Made by a program: the position numbers and the translations under genes
The notes under the pieces: generated by a model
Seen by the model: the letters and a program-made list of their open reading frames with translations, nothing else
Told to the model about the DNA's origin: nothing
Database searches by the model: none
In this document: piece after piece, positions 8,774 through 18,931 of the stretch
Layout: every line of letters begins with the position of its first letter
Position numbering within the stretch: the stretch's first letter is position 1
Origin: JBCAWW01 sp045106675
GTDB lineage: Bacteria > Bacteroidota > Bacteroidia > J057
Direction: 5' to 3'
Assembly (NCBI GenBank): GCA_045106675.1
Contig: JBGCFA010000215.1
Span: 23,073 to 87,072 of the forward strand
DNA length: 64,000 bases

Positions 8774-11700
8774 ATGCCCGTTGCTAAGAACACCAAAATC
8801 AACAGTGATTTTAAAAGGATCACCGTTAGTCTTGCTTCTCCAGAAGCCATCCTGAACCGTTCGAACGGTGAGGTTCTCAAGCCGGAAACCATCAATTACC
8901 GGACCTATAAGCCCGAAAAAGATGGCTTATTTTGTGAGAGAATCTTCGGTCCGGTAAAGGATTACGAATGCCACTGTGGAAAGTATAAGCGGATACGCTA
9001 CAAAGGGATCATCTGTGATCGTTGTGGGGTAGAAGTAACCGAAAAGAAAGTGCGTCGCGAACGTATGGGCCATATTCAGCTCGTCGTCCCTGTTGCGCAT
9101 ATTTGGTACTTCCGTACGCTTCCCAGTAAAATCGGCTATCTCCTAGGTTTGACTGGGAAAAAATTAGATCAAATTATCTATTACGAGCGTTATGTCGTAA
9201 TAAATACTGGGATCATGGCTGAAGAGGGCATCGAGAAGATGGACTTCCTTACTGAGGAAGAATATCTCAATATTCTCGAAACCCTACCCAAGGAAAATCA
9301 GATGTTGCCGGATGAAGATCCTGCAAAATTCATCGCTAAGATGGGGGCTGATGCCTTGGAAGCATTGTTAGGAACGATTGATCTTGATGATCTCTCCTAT
9401 ACACTGCGTCAAAAAGCGGCTACTGAGACCTCTCAGCAGCGTAAAAATGACTCACTTAAGCGTCTAAAAGTCGTTGAAGCCTTCCGTTCGGCAAATCGCC
9501 GCATGGAAAATCGTCCTGAATGGATGATCGTACGGATCGTACCGGTAATTCCTCCGGAATTGCGTCCGTTGGTGCCATTGGAAGGTGGGCGTTTTGCGAC
9601 TTCCGACCTTAACGACCTTTATCGTCGTGTTATCATCCGTAACAATCGTTTGAAGCGATTGATCGAGATTAAAGCACCTGAGGTTATCCTACGTAATGAG
9701 AAGCGAATGCTACAGGAAGCTGTAGATTCACTTTTTGATAATACGCGTAAGGTGAATGCAGTACGTTCTGATTCCAACCGAGCACTCAAGTCTCTTTCGG
9801 ACATGCTCAAAGGTAAGCAAGGACGTTTCCGCCAAAACCTTCTCGGAAAACGTGTTGACTACTCTGGTCGTTCCGTAATTGTTGTAGGACCCAATCTTCG
9901 CCTTTATGAGTGTGGATTGCCCAAGAGCATGGCGGCTGAGTTGTTTAAGCCTTTCGTGATTCGTAAGCTCATAGAACGTGGTATCGTAAAAACAGTTAAG
10001 AGTGCTAAAAAACTCGTTGACCGTCGCGATCCAGTTATTTGGGATATCCTTGAAAACGTATTGAAAGGTCATCCGGTAATGTTAAACCGGGCTCCTACTC
10101 TTCACCGCTTGGGTATTCAGGCATTTATGCCTCGCCTAGTTGAAGGTAAAGCGATCCAGCTACACCCATTGGTTTGTACTGGTTTCAACGCTGACTTTGA
10201 CGGTGACCAGATGGCGGTTCACGTACCATTGAGTAATGAAGCTTGTTTGGAGGCGATTGTATTGATGCTCGCAGGGCATAATATCATGCACCCTGCCAAC
10301 GGTTCTCCAATTACTCTGCCTTCTCAGGATATGGTATTGGGAGTATACTATCTCACAAAAGCGCGTCCTGGACAAAAAGGCGAAGGCTTGCTGTTTGGTA
10401 GTTCTGAAGAGGTAGAAATTGCCTACAATGAAGGAGTCGTTGCTAAGCACGCCAAAATCAAGGTTCGTTTACCTAAATACGATCCCGATTCTGGTCATGC
10501 TATGCTAGATGAAGAAGGTAAAGTCATAACGGAACATCTCGAAACTACCGTTGGACGTGTCCTCTTTAATAAAATCGTTCCTGAAGGGGCTGGATATGTA
10601 AATATTCTTCTCTCTAAGAAGACGATGCGTAAGGTAATTACCGACATCTTCGTGAGGGTTGGACTTGTTAAAACGGTTAACTTCCTTGATGATCTCAAGA
10701 ATCTTGGTTTCCAAGAAGCCTTCCGTGGTGGTCTTTCTTTCTCATTGAATGAGGTAATTATTCCATTAGAAAAAGATGTCCTGATTAAGGAAGCAAACGT
10801 CCGTATTGAAGAAGTTCAGATGAACTACAATATGGGTTTGATTACGGAGAACGAACGTTATAATCAGGTAATTGATATTTGGACGCATACCAACTCTCGT
10901 CTGACTGAGACGCTCATGAAGCAGCTCGCAGAGGATAAGGATGGGTTCAATAATATTTATATGATGTTCCACTCGGGAGCACGTGGTTCTAAAGAGCAGA
11001 TTCGTCAGCTCGGTGGTATGCGTGGACTGATGGCCAAGCCGCAAAAAACCCTTAAGGGTTCTGCTGGTGAGATTATCGAAAACCCGATTTTGGCAAACTT
11101 CAAAGAGGGACTTTCAGTACTTGAGTATTTTATCTCTACTCACGGTGCTCGTAAGGGTCTGGCCGATACCGCTCTTAAGACAGCGGATGCAGGTTACCTT
11201 ACTCGTCGTCTCGTTGATGTTGCTCAGGATGTCATCATTACTGAACAAGATTGTGGTACGCTTCGTGGTCTTACGATTACAGCTCTTAAAGAGAACGAAG
11301 ATATTATTCAGCCTTTGGGCGAACGTATCCTTGGACGTGTTGTATTGGAAGACGTTGTCGATCCAATCACTGATGAGTTACTCGTAGAGGCAGGTACAGA
11401 GTTAGAGGAAAAACTGACACGTAAGATTGAAGAATCTCATGTAGAAGAAGTCGATATCCGTTCTGTATTAACCTGTGAAGCTTCCACTGGTGTATGTGCA
11501 AAGTGTTATGGCCGCCACCTCGGAACTGGCCGTTTGGTTGAAGTTGGATAAGCTGTTGGAGTTGTTGCTGCCAAATCTATTGGTGAGCCAGGTACTCAGC
11601 TTACCCTTCGTACGTTCCACGTAGGTGGTACTGCCCAGCGTATTGCGAATGCTAGTGGTTTGACTGCTAAATTCCCCGGAAAACTATCATTGGAGAATGT

Positions 11701-13078
11701 TCGCTTTGTTGAGCGTAAAGAGGATGGTGAGACAGTGAAAATTGTTATTAGCCGTACTGGTAAACTCAAGATCACTGACGATCAATCTCGCGTCTTGTTT
11801 TCTAATAAGGTGCCTTATGGTTCTCACTTGTATGTTGAGGATGGCATTGATGTCTCAAAAGGTACTTTACTCTGTAAGTGGGATCCGTATAACTCGGTTA
11901 TCATTTCAGAGTTTGAAGGTAAAGTCAAACTGAAAGATGTACGTGAAGGGCAAACCTTCCTCGAAGATCTGGATGAGCAGACTGGACACCGTGAAAAAGT
12001 GATCATCGATAGCCGTGATAAGCAAGTCAATCCGACAATTATCATTGTAGATAAAAAGGATAATGAGCTTCGCTCATACAACTTGCCTGTTGGTGCTCAC
12101 CTTGTTGTAGAGGACGATGAAACCATGACTGCTGGTCAGATTATGGTGAAGATTCCTCGTTCTGGTGGTGGTACTGCTGATATTACTGGTGGTCTTCCAC
12201 GTGTTACTGAGTTGTTTGAAGCACGTAATCCTTCGAATCCAGCTGTTGTTTCAGCGATTGAAGGTGTCGTTCGCTTAGGCGGTATCAAACGTGGTAATCG
12301 TGAAGTATTCGTTAAATCTCCTGATGCAGAAGAGCGCAAATACATGATTTCTCTTAATCGCCATATTTTGGTGCACGAAGGAGATTATGTAATGTCTGGT
12401 GAGATGCTTTCTGATGGTGCGATTGCTCCTAAAGAAATTCTTGCTATCAAAGGCCCAAGTGCTGTGCAGGCATATATCGTAAACGAGATTCAGGAAGTTT
12501 ACCGTATGCAGGGTGTACCGATTAACGATAAACATATCGAGGTGATCGTGCGTCAGATGATGCAAAAAGTCGAAATTATTGATCCAGGAGATACGATCTT
12601 CCTTGAAAAGGAAATCGTTAACCGCCGTGATTTCCAACAGGAAAATGACTGGATCTTTGATAAGCTGGTTGTAGATGATCCAGGAGAATCTCCTACTCTA
12701 AAGGGTGGGCAGATTGTATCGCAAAGACGTCTCAGAGATGAAAATTCTCAGCTTCGCCGTAATGATAAGCCGTTGGTTACCGCTCGTGAAGCGCGTCCAG
12801 CAGTTTGTTCTCCGGTATTGCAAGGTATCACCCGTGCGTCTCTTGGTACTAAGAGCTGGCTTTCTGCTGCCTCTTTCCAGGAAACTACCAAGGTACTTAG
12901 TGAAGCTGCAATCACAGCAAAAACGGATGACCTCAATGGTTTGAAGGAAAATGTGATTGTTGGACACCTCATTCCTGCAGGTACTGGTCTTCGCAATTAC
13001 CAAGATATCATCGTCGGTGATATGGATGACTATAAAGAACGCGTTGCAAAACGTGATGCTGCCGCTGTTGCTGAATAA
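8774..13078 (+). CDS. rpoC: DNA-directed RNA polymerase subunit beta' (reading frame interrupted by an in-frame TAA at 11549-11551)
   Basis: Beta' carries the catalytic Mg site of RNA polymerase. The same frame runs from ATG 8774 to the stop ending at 13078, 1434 codons, a normal length. Present are the N-terminal zinc cysteines (CHCGKYKRIRYKGIICDRC), the active-site loop NADFDGDQM and the second zinc site (CEASTGVCAKC). Codon 926, in the near-universal G-E-A-V-G motif at the start of the trigger-helix region, is TAA where GAA is expected. Eight codons later the expected Gln of AAQSIGEPG is Lys (AAA, 11573-11575). Downstream the frame stays open and conserved, so there is no frameshift. A TTG at 11660 could start a second piece but would omit the trigger-helix segment. 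A sequence error is the likeliest explanation, because the intact gene is essential. Confidence 0.9.
11549..11551 (+). other. In-frame TAA within rpoC
   Basis: The context reads Val-Gly-stop-Ala-Val-Gly-Val-Val-Ala-Ala-Lys-Ser-Ile-Gly-Glu-Pro-Gly. A single G-to-T change from GAA would explain it. The reading frame before and after is the same and both sides are strongly conserved. Confidence 0.9.
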
Positions 13079-13106
13079 GCAAAGGCAGAAAACATATATT
13101 TTTGAG

Positions 13107-13139
13107 GAGAGGGGCTTGGTAGCCCCTCTCTGCTTTTTG
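13107..13139 (+). terminator. Rho-independent terminator closing the rpoBC cluster
   Basis: A 10-bp stem, GAGAGGGGCT (13107-13116) with its complement at 13121-13130, has a TGGT loop and is followed by TGCTTTTTG. It lies between rpoC and the pyrR-like gene. Confidence 0.9.
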
Positions 13140-13169
13140 TAACTTTACAGTTCAAAATAGATCTTATCT

Positions 13170-13688
13170 ATGGCTAGCACCAAAGTACAGATACTGAACC
13201 AAAAGGAGATTGATGCCCGCATTCGCCGCATGGCATATGAAATCTATGAGGCCCACTACCTCGAATCTCAGGTATATTTGATCGGTATTGATCAACGAGG
13301 CGGTTATTTAGCACGACGTTTAGTCGCAATCCTCAATGAAATCTCGCCTCTCACTATTACCTTAGTGCCCGCTAAACTCGATCGTACTCAGGGGCCTTAT
13401 GATATAGGCATAGAGTTGGAAGGGATTGAGGCTGCAGAATTGAAAGATTGCCCAGTAGTGGTAGTTGATGATGTCCTTTATACTGGTACGACTCTACTCA
13501 ATGTAGTGGCAATCTTGCTACAATTTGCACCGGGTAAAATACGCACTGCAGTCCTCATTGACCGAGGGCATCGGATTATGCCTGTGAGTGCTGATTTTGT
13601 CGGTCTCGAACTTGCTACGACCATACAACAACATGTATCCTTTGAAATGGAGGAGGACGAAAGCAGCGCTGAAGCTTTTCTCCTCTAG
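13170..13688 (+). CDS. PyrR-like phosphoribosyltransferase
   Basis: This is a type I phosphoribosyltransferase of 172 residues. The PRPP-binding motif VVVVDDVLYTGTTL lies at about 97-110. The N-terminal region (KEIDARIRRMAYEIYE, LIGIDQRGGYLARRL) and LIDRGHRIMPVSADFVG near 138-154 match the PyrR family, which combines uracil phosphoribosyltransferase activity with pyr mRNA binding in Bacillus. No pyrimidine genes are adjacent, so RNA-binding regulation is not supported here. It starts right after the rpoC terminator and is followed 39 bp later by glyA. Confidence 0.85.
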   Translation: MASTKVQILNQKEIDARIRRMAYEIYEAHYLESQVYLIGIDQRGGYLARRLVAILNEISPLTITLVPAKLDRTQGPYDIGIELEGIEAAELKDCPVVVVDDVLYTGTTLLNVVAILLQFAPGKIRTAVLIDRGHRIMPVSADFVGLELATTIQQHVSFEMEEDESSAEAFLL

Positions 13689-13727
13689 TTAGTTTGCCGT
13701 ATATTTACTTATATATAATTCACACCA

Positions 13728-15041
13728 ATGTCTCAAACTTCTTCTTCATCTACTTCTGCAACCAATAAACGAGATGATATTTTTGCTATCATCCGTCAGG
13801 AAGAAAAACGTCAGCTTGAAGGGATCGAATTGATCGCTTCTGAAAATTTCGTCAGCCCTGACGTATTAGAAGCAGCAGGTAGCTGCCTGACCAATAAATA
13901 TGCGGAAGGACTTCCTGCTAGGCGCTATTATGGCGGTTGTCAGTATGTGGATATGGCTGAAGATCTCGCGAGAGATAGAGCCAAAGAATTGTTTGGCGCT
14001 GATTGGGTAAATGTGCAGCCTCATTCAGGCGCTCAGGCCAACTCAGCAGTAATGCTTGCTTTGCTCAATGCTGGTGATAAGATCATGGGTTTTAATCTTT
14101 CCCATGGTGGGCACTTGACTCACGGTTCTCCTGTCAATTTTTCTGGTAAACTTTATCGCCCAGTCTTTTATGGAGTCGAAGAAGAAACCGGTAGAATCGA
14201 TTATGATAAAGTCAGAGATACTGCCAAAAAAGAACGTCCTAAACTGATCATCACAGGAGCGAGTGCTTATTCGCGAGATTGGGACTTTGAAATCTACCGT
14301 AGCATTGCGGACGAAGTGGGGGCGATGTTGATGGCTGATATTGCTCATACCGCAGGGTTTGTAGCAACGGGATTTCTTAATAATCCTTTGCCTTATTGCG
14401 ACGTTGTTACTACTACTACTCATAAGACTTTGCGTGCTGCTAGAGGAGGAATGATCATGGTGGGCAACAATGGCGATAACCCATTAGGAATCACCACCTC
14501 AAAAGGTAAAGTACGTAGCATGGGCTCTATCCTAGATAGTGCTGTATTTCCTGGAACTCAAGGAGGCCCATTGATGCATATTATTGCGGCCAAAGCGGTG
14601 GCGTTCGGCGAAGCCTTACGACCAGAATTTAAATCCTATATGCAGCAAGTCCTCGACAATGCACAAGCCTTGGCTAGTGCGCTCGTCGCTAGAGGATATA
14701 AGGTAATCTCTGGTGGTACTGATAATCACCTCATGCTGATTGATCTACGTCCTAAGAGCGAAGACCTTACCGGAAAACTTGCTGAAGCAGCTCTCGTTAA
14801 AGCAGATATTACTGCTAACAAAAATATGGTTCCATTTGACTCACGTAGCCCAATGGTCACGAGTGGTATCCGTCTCGGAACGTCTGCCCTTACCACCAGA
14901 GGATTAAAAACGGAGCATATGGAGCAGGTCGCAAACTGGATCGATGAAGTATTAATGGCACCCACCAACGATACTGTGATCGACCGTGTGAGAGGAGAAG
15001 TCAATGCTTTCATGAAAGGCTTCCCTATGTTTCAATGGTAA
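13728..15041 (+). CDS. glyA: Serine hydroxymethyltransferase
   Basis: This PLP enzyme converts serine and tetrahydrofolate to glycine and methylene-tetrahydrofolate. The 437-residue protein has the family N-terminal core IELIASENFVS, the LSHGGHLTHG segment, and the PLP lysine in TTTHKT (Lys233). After the lysine the usual LRGPRGG reads LRAARGG, a small departure. A Ser/Thr-rich tail of about 15 residues precedes the conserved fold. It starts at ATG 13728 after an AT-rich leader. Confidence 0.97.
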   Translation: MSQTSSSSTSATNKRDDIFAIIRQEEKRQLEGIELIASENFVSPDVLEAAGSCLTNKYAEGLPARRYYGGCQYVDMAEDLARDRAKELFGADWVNVQPHSGAQANSAVMLALLNAGDKIMGFNLSHGGHLTHGSPVNFSGKLYRPVFYGVEEETGRIDYDKVRDTAKKERPKLIITGASAYSRDWDFEIYRSIADEVGAMLMADIAHTAGFVATGFLNNPLPYCDVVTTTTHKTLRAARGGMIMVGNNGDNPLGITTSKGKVRSMGSILDSAVFPGTQGGPLMHIIAAKAVAFGEALRPEFKSYMQQVLDNAQALASALVARGYKVISGGTDNHLMLIDLRPKSEDLTGKLAEAALVKADITANKNMVPFDSRSPMVTSGIRLGTSALTTRGLKTEHMEQVANWIDEVLMAPTNDTVIDRVRGEVNAFMKGFPMFQW

Positions 15042-15057
15042 AATTTTGAAATAAGAT

Positions 15058-16527
15058 ATGAAACCCTTGCCTTCCCGTATTCTGTTTTTCCTATTGTTTT
15101 TGGGACTCTATGCAGGTTCCAAAGCCCAATATATTAGCTCTGAGCAATTGTTTCCCGTTGAAGGCTATAGTGTCTTTGAAATGGGATATCCCCTCAAGGT
15201 TAGGCCTGCCGGGAAAGGTAATTTTACCTTTTTGGAGTTTTGGGCTGAGGGCAAGCAGGGTAGACGGATTGGGAATTACTATCTGCAAGCTTATGGGATC
15301 AATGACTACGTTGAACATTGGTTTAAACCGGTAACCAACGAAGGCTTTGAGCCGATGCAGATTTCGGATATGATAAGGCTCGAAAAATGCTTTGCAGTTG
15401 TTGGAAAACAATATCAAGCCAAGAGTAAAGGACAGCAGACAGTAGCACGCTTCTTTGGTTTGGAAGGCAAGCCTTTTGCTGCGGAGCCTGTACAGCTCTC
15501 AAATTTCCCTAAAATCAATCGTTCTCAGAATGAGTGGGTCATAAGCTCTCCTCGTAAAAAGTTTATGGCATGGGTAGGAGCTGATGGGGAGCAAACCTAT
15601 TTGACGCTCTGGGGCAATTATGGTGGCAAACAAGGGGAAAAGGTGCTGACTCTTCCTTATAGCGAAGAGAAATACGAGATCAGTCAAGTGATGGTCAATG
15701 ATGAAGGTGAGGTCTTTTTTCTAAGTCGCTATAATCGATCAGGAGGGGAGGCACAGCCATTGGTCCTTAATAAGTATGTCCTCTCTGAGGAACGCTTTAT
15801 CACGACTTTGATCAACCTTGATCCTAGTAAAAAGGCTGAAATGGTGGAGATGACGCTGAGTTTCGAGCAAGATATCCTCATCATAGGAGGTCTGAGTGGT
15901 CTAGGTGATATCGGACTTAGCAATGGAGCCAAAGTCGGACGTGGAGATATCAGTGTCCTCACTCATGTATTTTGCCAACGATTGACCAATAACAAAGACG
16001 AATTAACGATCGCTGCAGATTCAGTCTCTGCCCTGCCCAAAAAGTGGGTTGACTATTTTGCCGAAAAAGGTGGTAGCAATTTTAGTGCAGCCGAAATCGT
16101 AGTGAGCAGGGAAGGGATAAGCCTACTTTGGGAAGAGCAATATCAATCCAAAGATCGATATTATTGCTATGGTCTCGGAGTGCTAGGCATTGATAGTGAA
16201 AGTGGCGGTGTTACTTGGAATCGACTGATCGCAAAGAGGCAAAGAGACCAGAATTCGGATCAATTTTTGTCCTATGTAGTAGGAGTCAATCAAGGGAAAT
16301 TGCGCTTGGTCTATCTGAGCGAAAGAGGGGCTAGAGGAAACCTGATGTGCATCTCTATTGATTTAGTATCAGGAGAAAGGAAAGATAAAATTTTAGCCTC
16401 CAACGAGACGGCTGAATATTTGATTTTTCCGCAAGCATCCTCGCTAGTTTCAGGACGAGAAATGGTCTTGGTCGGCATGGGTAATCCCAGCCAGAATAAT
16501 TACAAACTCATTACAATCACCTTCTAA
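15058..16527 (+). CDS. Secreted protein of unknown function
   Basis: The 489-residue protein has a clear N-terminal signal peptide (hydrophobic ILFFLLFLGLYAG, cleavage expected after SKAQ near residue 24). I recognise no domain in the mature part. It alternates beta-rich stretches with Gly/Lys/Glu turns, which would fit a propeller-like or all-beta fold. There is no C-terminal T9SS sorting signal that I can identify. It lies 16 bp after glyA and 10 bp before tatC on the same strand, so it may be cotranscribed, though the functions look unrelated. Confidence 0.8.
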   Translation: MKPLPSRILFFLLFLGLYAGSKAQYISSEQLFPVEGYSVFEMGYPLKVRPAGKGNFTFLEFWAEGKQGRRIGNYYLQAYGINDYVEHWFKPVTNEGFEPMQISDMIRLEKCFAVVGKQYQAKSKGQQTVARFFGLEGKPFAAEPVQLSNFPKINRSQNEWVISSPRKKFMAWVGADGEQTYLTLWGNYGGKQGEKVLTLPYSEEKYEISQVMVNDEGEVFFLSRYNRSGGEAQPLVLNKYVLSEERFITTLINLDPSKKAEMVEMTLSFEQDILIIGGLSGLGDIGLSNGAKVGRGDISVLTHVFCQRLTNNKDELTIAADSVSALPKKWVDYFAEKGGSNFSAAEIVVSREGISLLWEEQYQSKDRYYCYGLGVLGIDSESGGVTWNRLIAKRQRDQNSDQFLSYVVGVNQGKLRLVYLSERGARGNLMCISIDLVSGERKDKILASNETAEYLIFPQASSLVSGREMVLVGMGNPSQNNYKLITITF

Positions 16528-16537
16528 TTATAAGATA

Positions 16538-17404
16538 GTGGCGCTATTAACGAAGTTTACGGACTATCGGCAGCAGAGTAAAAACGAAGCTAAGGAAGAG
16601 GAAAGAGAGATGAGCTTCTTGGATCATCTCGAGGAATTGCGCTGGCATATTTTTCGTAGTGTAATAGCTATTGGCGTCGGTGCGCTGGCCATCGGACTAA
16701 ATATCAATTGGATATTTGATAATGTGATTTTCTATCCTTTACAATATGAATTTCCTACCCATCAGTTTTTGTGTCAGTTTAGTGATGGGCCTTGTTCTGG
16801 CAATATATTAGGCGCTTTACAGGCGATTAAGCCAACCGAACAATTTCTAAAGTCGATTTCTATTTCGATCATAATGGGAATTATCATTGCCTTTCCTTAT
16901 CTCATTTGGGAGGTTTGGCGATTTATCAAGCCCGGACTACATAAGCACGAACGCTCTGGTATGCGTGGCAATGTCGTCATCATGAGCTTCCTTTTCTTTG
17001 TTGGGATTAGCTTTGCCTACTTTATTATTCTACCCTTTGCGATCCGGTTTTTGTCCGCGTTTTCTATATCTGATCAGATCGAAAATATATGGCGATTTGG
17101 TGAAGTGATCTCCCTCGTTACGCAAATCGTGATAGCTGGAGGGATCGTCTTTGAGATGCCGATTGTTGTTTTCTATTTGTCCAAACTGGGTTTTGTTACT
17201 CCAGAAGGAATGAAACGCTATCGTAAGATTGCTATCGTAGTCTTATTGGTTCTCTCCGCAGTGATTACTCCTCCTGATGTGATCTCACAGGTACTGATCT
17301 TTTTCCCACTGATGGGACTCTATCAATTGAGTATCGCGATCTCTCGTCGAGTACAACGCAAAGCCGAAAAAGCTGAATTAGCTATTCTCGAATCTGACGA
17401 ATAA
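16538..17404 (+). CDS. tatC: Sec-independent protein translocase TatC
   Basis: TatC is the multispanning receptor of the twin-arginine export system. The 288-residue form starts at GTG 16538; an in-frame ATG at 16610, preceded by a purine-rich stretch, would give 264 residues beginning MSFLDHLEELRWH, so the start is uncertain. Six hydrophobic segments and the conserved motifs FLDHLEELR and WEVWRFIKPGLHKHER are visible. No tatA lies next to it. Two proteins with twin-arginine-like leaders are encoded at 36.0-38.4 kb. The next gene begins 1 bp after the stop. Confidence 0.95.
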   Translation: MALLTKFTDYRQQSKNEAKEEEREMSFLDHLEELRWHIFRSVIAIGVGALAIGLNINWIFDNVIFYPLQYEFPTHQFLCQFSDGPCSGNILGALQAIKPTEQFLKSISISIIMGIIIAFPYLIWEVWRFIKPGLHKHERSGMRGNVVIMSFLFFVGISFAYFIILPFAIRFLSAFSISDQIENIWRFGEVISLVTQIVIAGGIVFEMPIVVFYLSKLGFVTPEGMKRYRKIAIVVLLVLSAVITPPDVISQVLIFFPLMGLYQLSIAISRRVQRKAEKAELAILESDE

Positions 17405-17405
17405 G

Positions 17406-17996
17406 ATGGATGCACTCGAACAGCTTTTAGTTGAAATTAGACAGTGCAGAAATTGTGAGGCTCATTTGCCCCTTGGCCCTAGACCGATATTGAGTGCTGC
17501 TAAAGAGGCGCGTATTCTCTTAGCTGGTCAAGCACCAGGTACTAAAGTGCATGCTAGCGGCGTGCCTTGGGATGATCAGAGTGGTAAAAGGTTGCGTGAA
17601 TGGCTAGATATGGAGCCTCGGATCTTTTATGATCCCAAGATTTTGGCGATAGTACCGATGGGCTTTTGTTATCCCGGCCGTGCCGAACGCGGCGACCTGC
17701 CTCCTAGACCAGAATGTGCTGAACTATGGCATGATAAACTTCACGCCTTATTGCCCAATATCAAGATTACCTTGGCCATCGGACAATATGCGATAAAGCA
17801 TCACCTAGGCAAGAAACGTAAAAAAACACTCACCGAAACTGTCAAAAACTGGCGTGAATATTTACCATTAGGAATCATTCCTTTGGTACATCCTTCCCCT
17901 CGCAATATCATGTGGAGACGCCGCAATCCATGGTTTGAAAAAGAGGTGATTCCCCAAATCCAGCAAGAAATCTGGACCGTAATCGGGGAAGAGTAG
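17406..17996 (+). CDS. Uracil-DNA glycosylase superfamily protein
   Basis: The 196-residue protein has the superfamily motif near GQAPGTKV (about 38-45) and the C-terminal HPSPRN (about 163-168). An N-terminal CRNC pair (residues 14-17) and further cysteines in GFCYPG and PRPEC could be the four ligands of an Fe-S cluster as in family 4/5 enzymes, although the spacing is looser than in those families. A role in base-excision repair is inferred from the family; substrate is not shown. It directly follows tatC and is probably cotranscribed. Confidence 0.8.
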   Translation: MDALEQLLVEIRQCRNCEAHLPLGPRPILSAAKEARILLAGQAPGTKVHASGVPWDDQSGKRLREWLDMEPRIFYDPKILAIVPMGFCYPGRAERGDLPPRPECAELWHDKLHALLPNIKITLAIGQYAIKHHLGKKRKKTLTETVKNWREYLPLGIIPLVHPSPRNIMWRRRNPWFEKEVIPQIQQEIWTVIGEE

Positions 17997-18085
17997 ATAC
18001 TTCGAATGTGGAAATGATGACCTTTTGAGACTCTATGGGTCTTAAAATCAACTATTTGCTATTCGTCATTATAATTCACACCTCT

Positions 18086-18723
18086 GTGAAAAAGTATCTT
18101 GTAGAATTTATCGGCACCTTTTTCTTTGTGCTAGTCATTGTTATGGCTGCCAGCGAAACAGCAGGTGCTCTTGCCCCTTAGCCATTGGTACGGCATTGAT
18201 GATCATGGTTTATGCTGGTGGACATATCTCCGGCGGGCACTTCAATCCTGCGGTAACGCTTGCTGTATTTATGCGTGGCAAATGTGAAGGCAAAGATGTA
18301 CTGCCTTATATGGCTTCTCAAATTGTAGGTGCTGCTCTTGCTGCCCTCACTGCAAACTACTTATTAGGAACTGTAGATCCTGCAATGGTTTCTTCAAGCC
18401 CTGCATCATTAAATATGGTTCCTTCACTCATCGCTGAGTTCTTAGGTGCTTTTGCCCTTTGTTATGTAGTGCTGCAAACCGCTACTACGGACTCTACTGC
18501 TGGAAATTCTTATTATGGTCTAGCCACTGGTTTTACTGTCATGGCGATGGCTTATACACTAGGAGCGGTATCAGGTGGCGCATTTAACCCTGCTGTTGCT
18601 GTCGTTATCACCGTTGCCAATATGAAAGCTTGGGGAGACATCTGGATCTTCTTAGTTGGAAACTTAGGTGCTGGTGCATTAGCCGCAATCGTATTCTCTT
18701 TTGTTTACGGTAAAAAAGACTAA
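18086..18723 (+). pseudogene. Aquaporin (MIP family) with a one-base frameshift near its N-terminus
   Basis: The first 31 codons from GTG 18086 encode a typical first helix (KKYLVEFIGTFFFVLVIVMAAS) and hit TAG at 18179-18181. Restoring one base in the C/T run at 18174-18179 joins this directly to the downstream frame (APLAIGTALMIMVYAGGHISGGHFNPAV). That frame then runs intact to 18723. Both NPA boxes are present (GGHFNPAVT and GGAFNPAVA). After the second NPA the usual Arg of the selectivity filter is Val. This is either a recent pseudogene or a sequence error; the rest of the gene shows no decay. Confidence 0.88.
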
Positions 18724-18758
18724 TCATTAGGGCGATCTTCTCGCCATCTAATACCATA

Positions 18759-18801
18759 ATTCGCTCCATATGATTCGTAATCATATGGAGCGAATCTTTT
18801 T
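18759..18801 (+). terminator. Rho-independent terminator after the aquaporin gene
   Basis: A perfect 17-bp stem, ATTCGCTCCATATGATT (18759-18775) with its complement at 18779-18795, has a CGT loop and is followed by CTTTTT. A smaller hairpin, GGCGA/TCGCC, lies at 18731-18745. Confidence 0.92.
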
Positions 18802-18822
18802 ATAAAACTTACATGACACTTT

Positions 18823-18855
18823 TTTGATTCTCAGACCGTTCAGCCAATAAAATTG
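18823..18855 (+). promoter_or_regulatory. Candidate Bacteroidota promoter
   Basis: TTTG at 18823-18826 is followed after 21 bp by TAAAATTG (18848-18855). This differs from the Bacteroidota -7 element TAnnTTTG at one position. It implies transcription from about 18860, which supports the ATG at 18932 rather than the in-frame TTG at 18860 as start of the next gene. Confidence 0.5.
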
Positions 18856-18931
18856 TGGGTTGAGGTTGCCTGAGGCCTATACTCCGGCAATTGGTAGTAT
18901 TTTTATTTTACTAACAATTCTTTTTCCTAAT

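Noticed and set aside
11549..11551. Recoding of the rpoC stop as selenocysteine or pyrrolysine
   Set aside because: The codon is TAA, which is used by neither system, and the expected residue is Glu.
11660..13078. A separate downstream gene for the C-terminal part of beta'
   Set aside because: The TTG start would skip the conserved trigger-helix segment encoded at 11552-11659, which is still intact in frame. An error or nonsense change in one gene explains the data better than a natural split.
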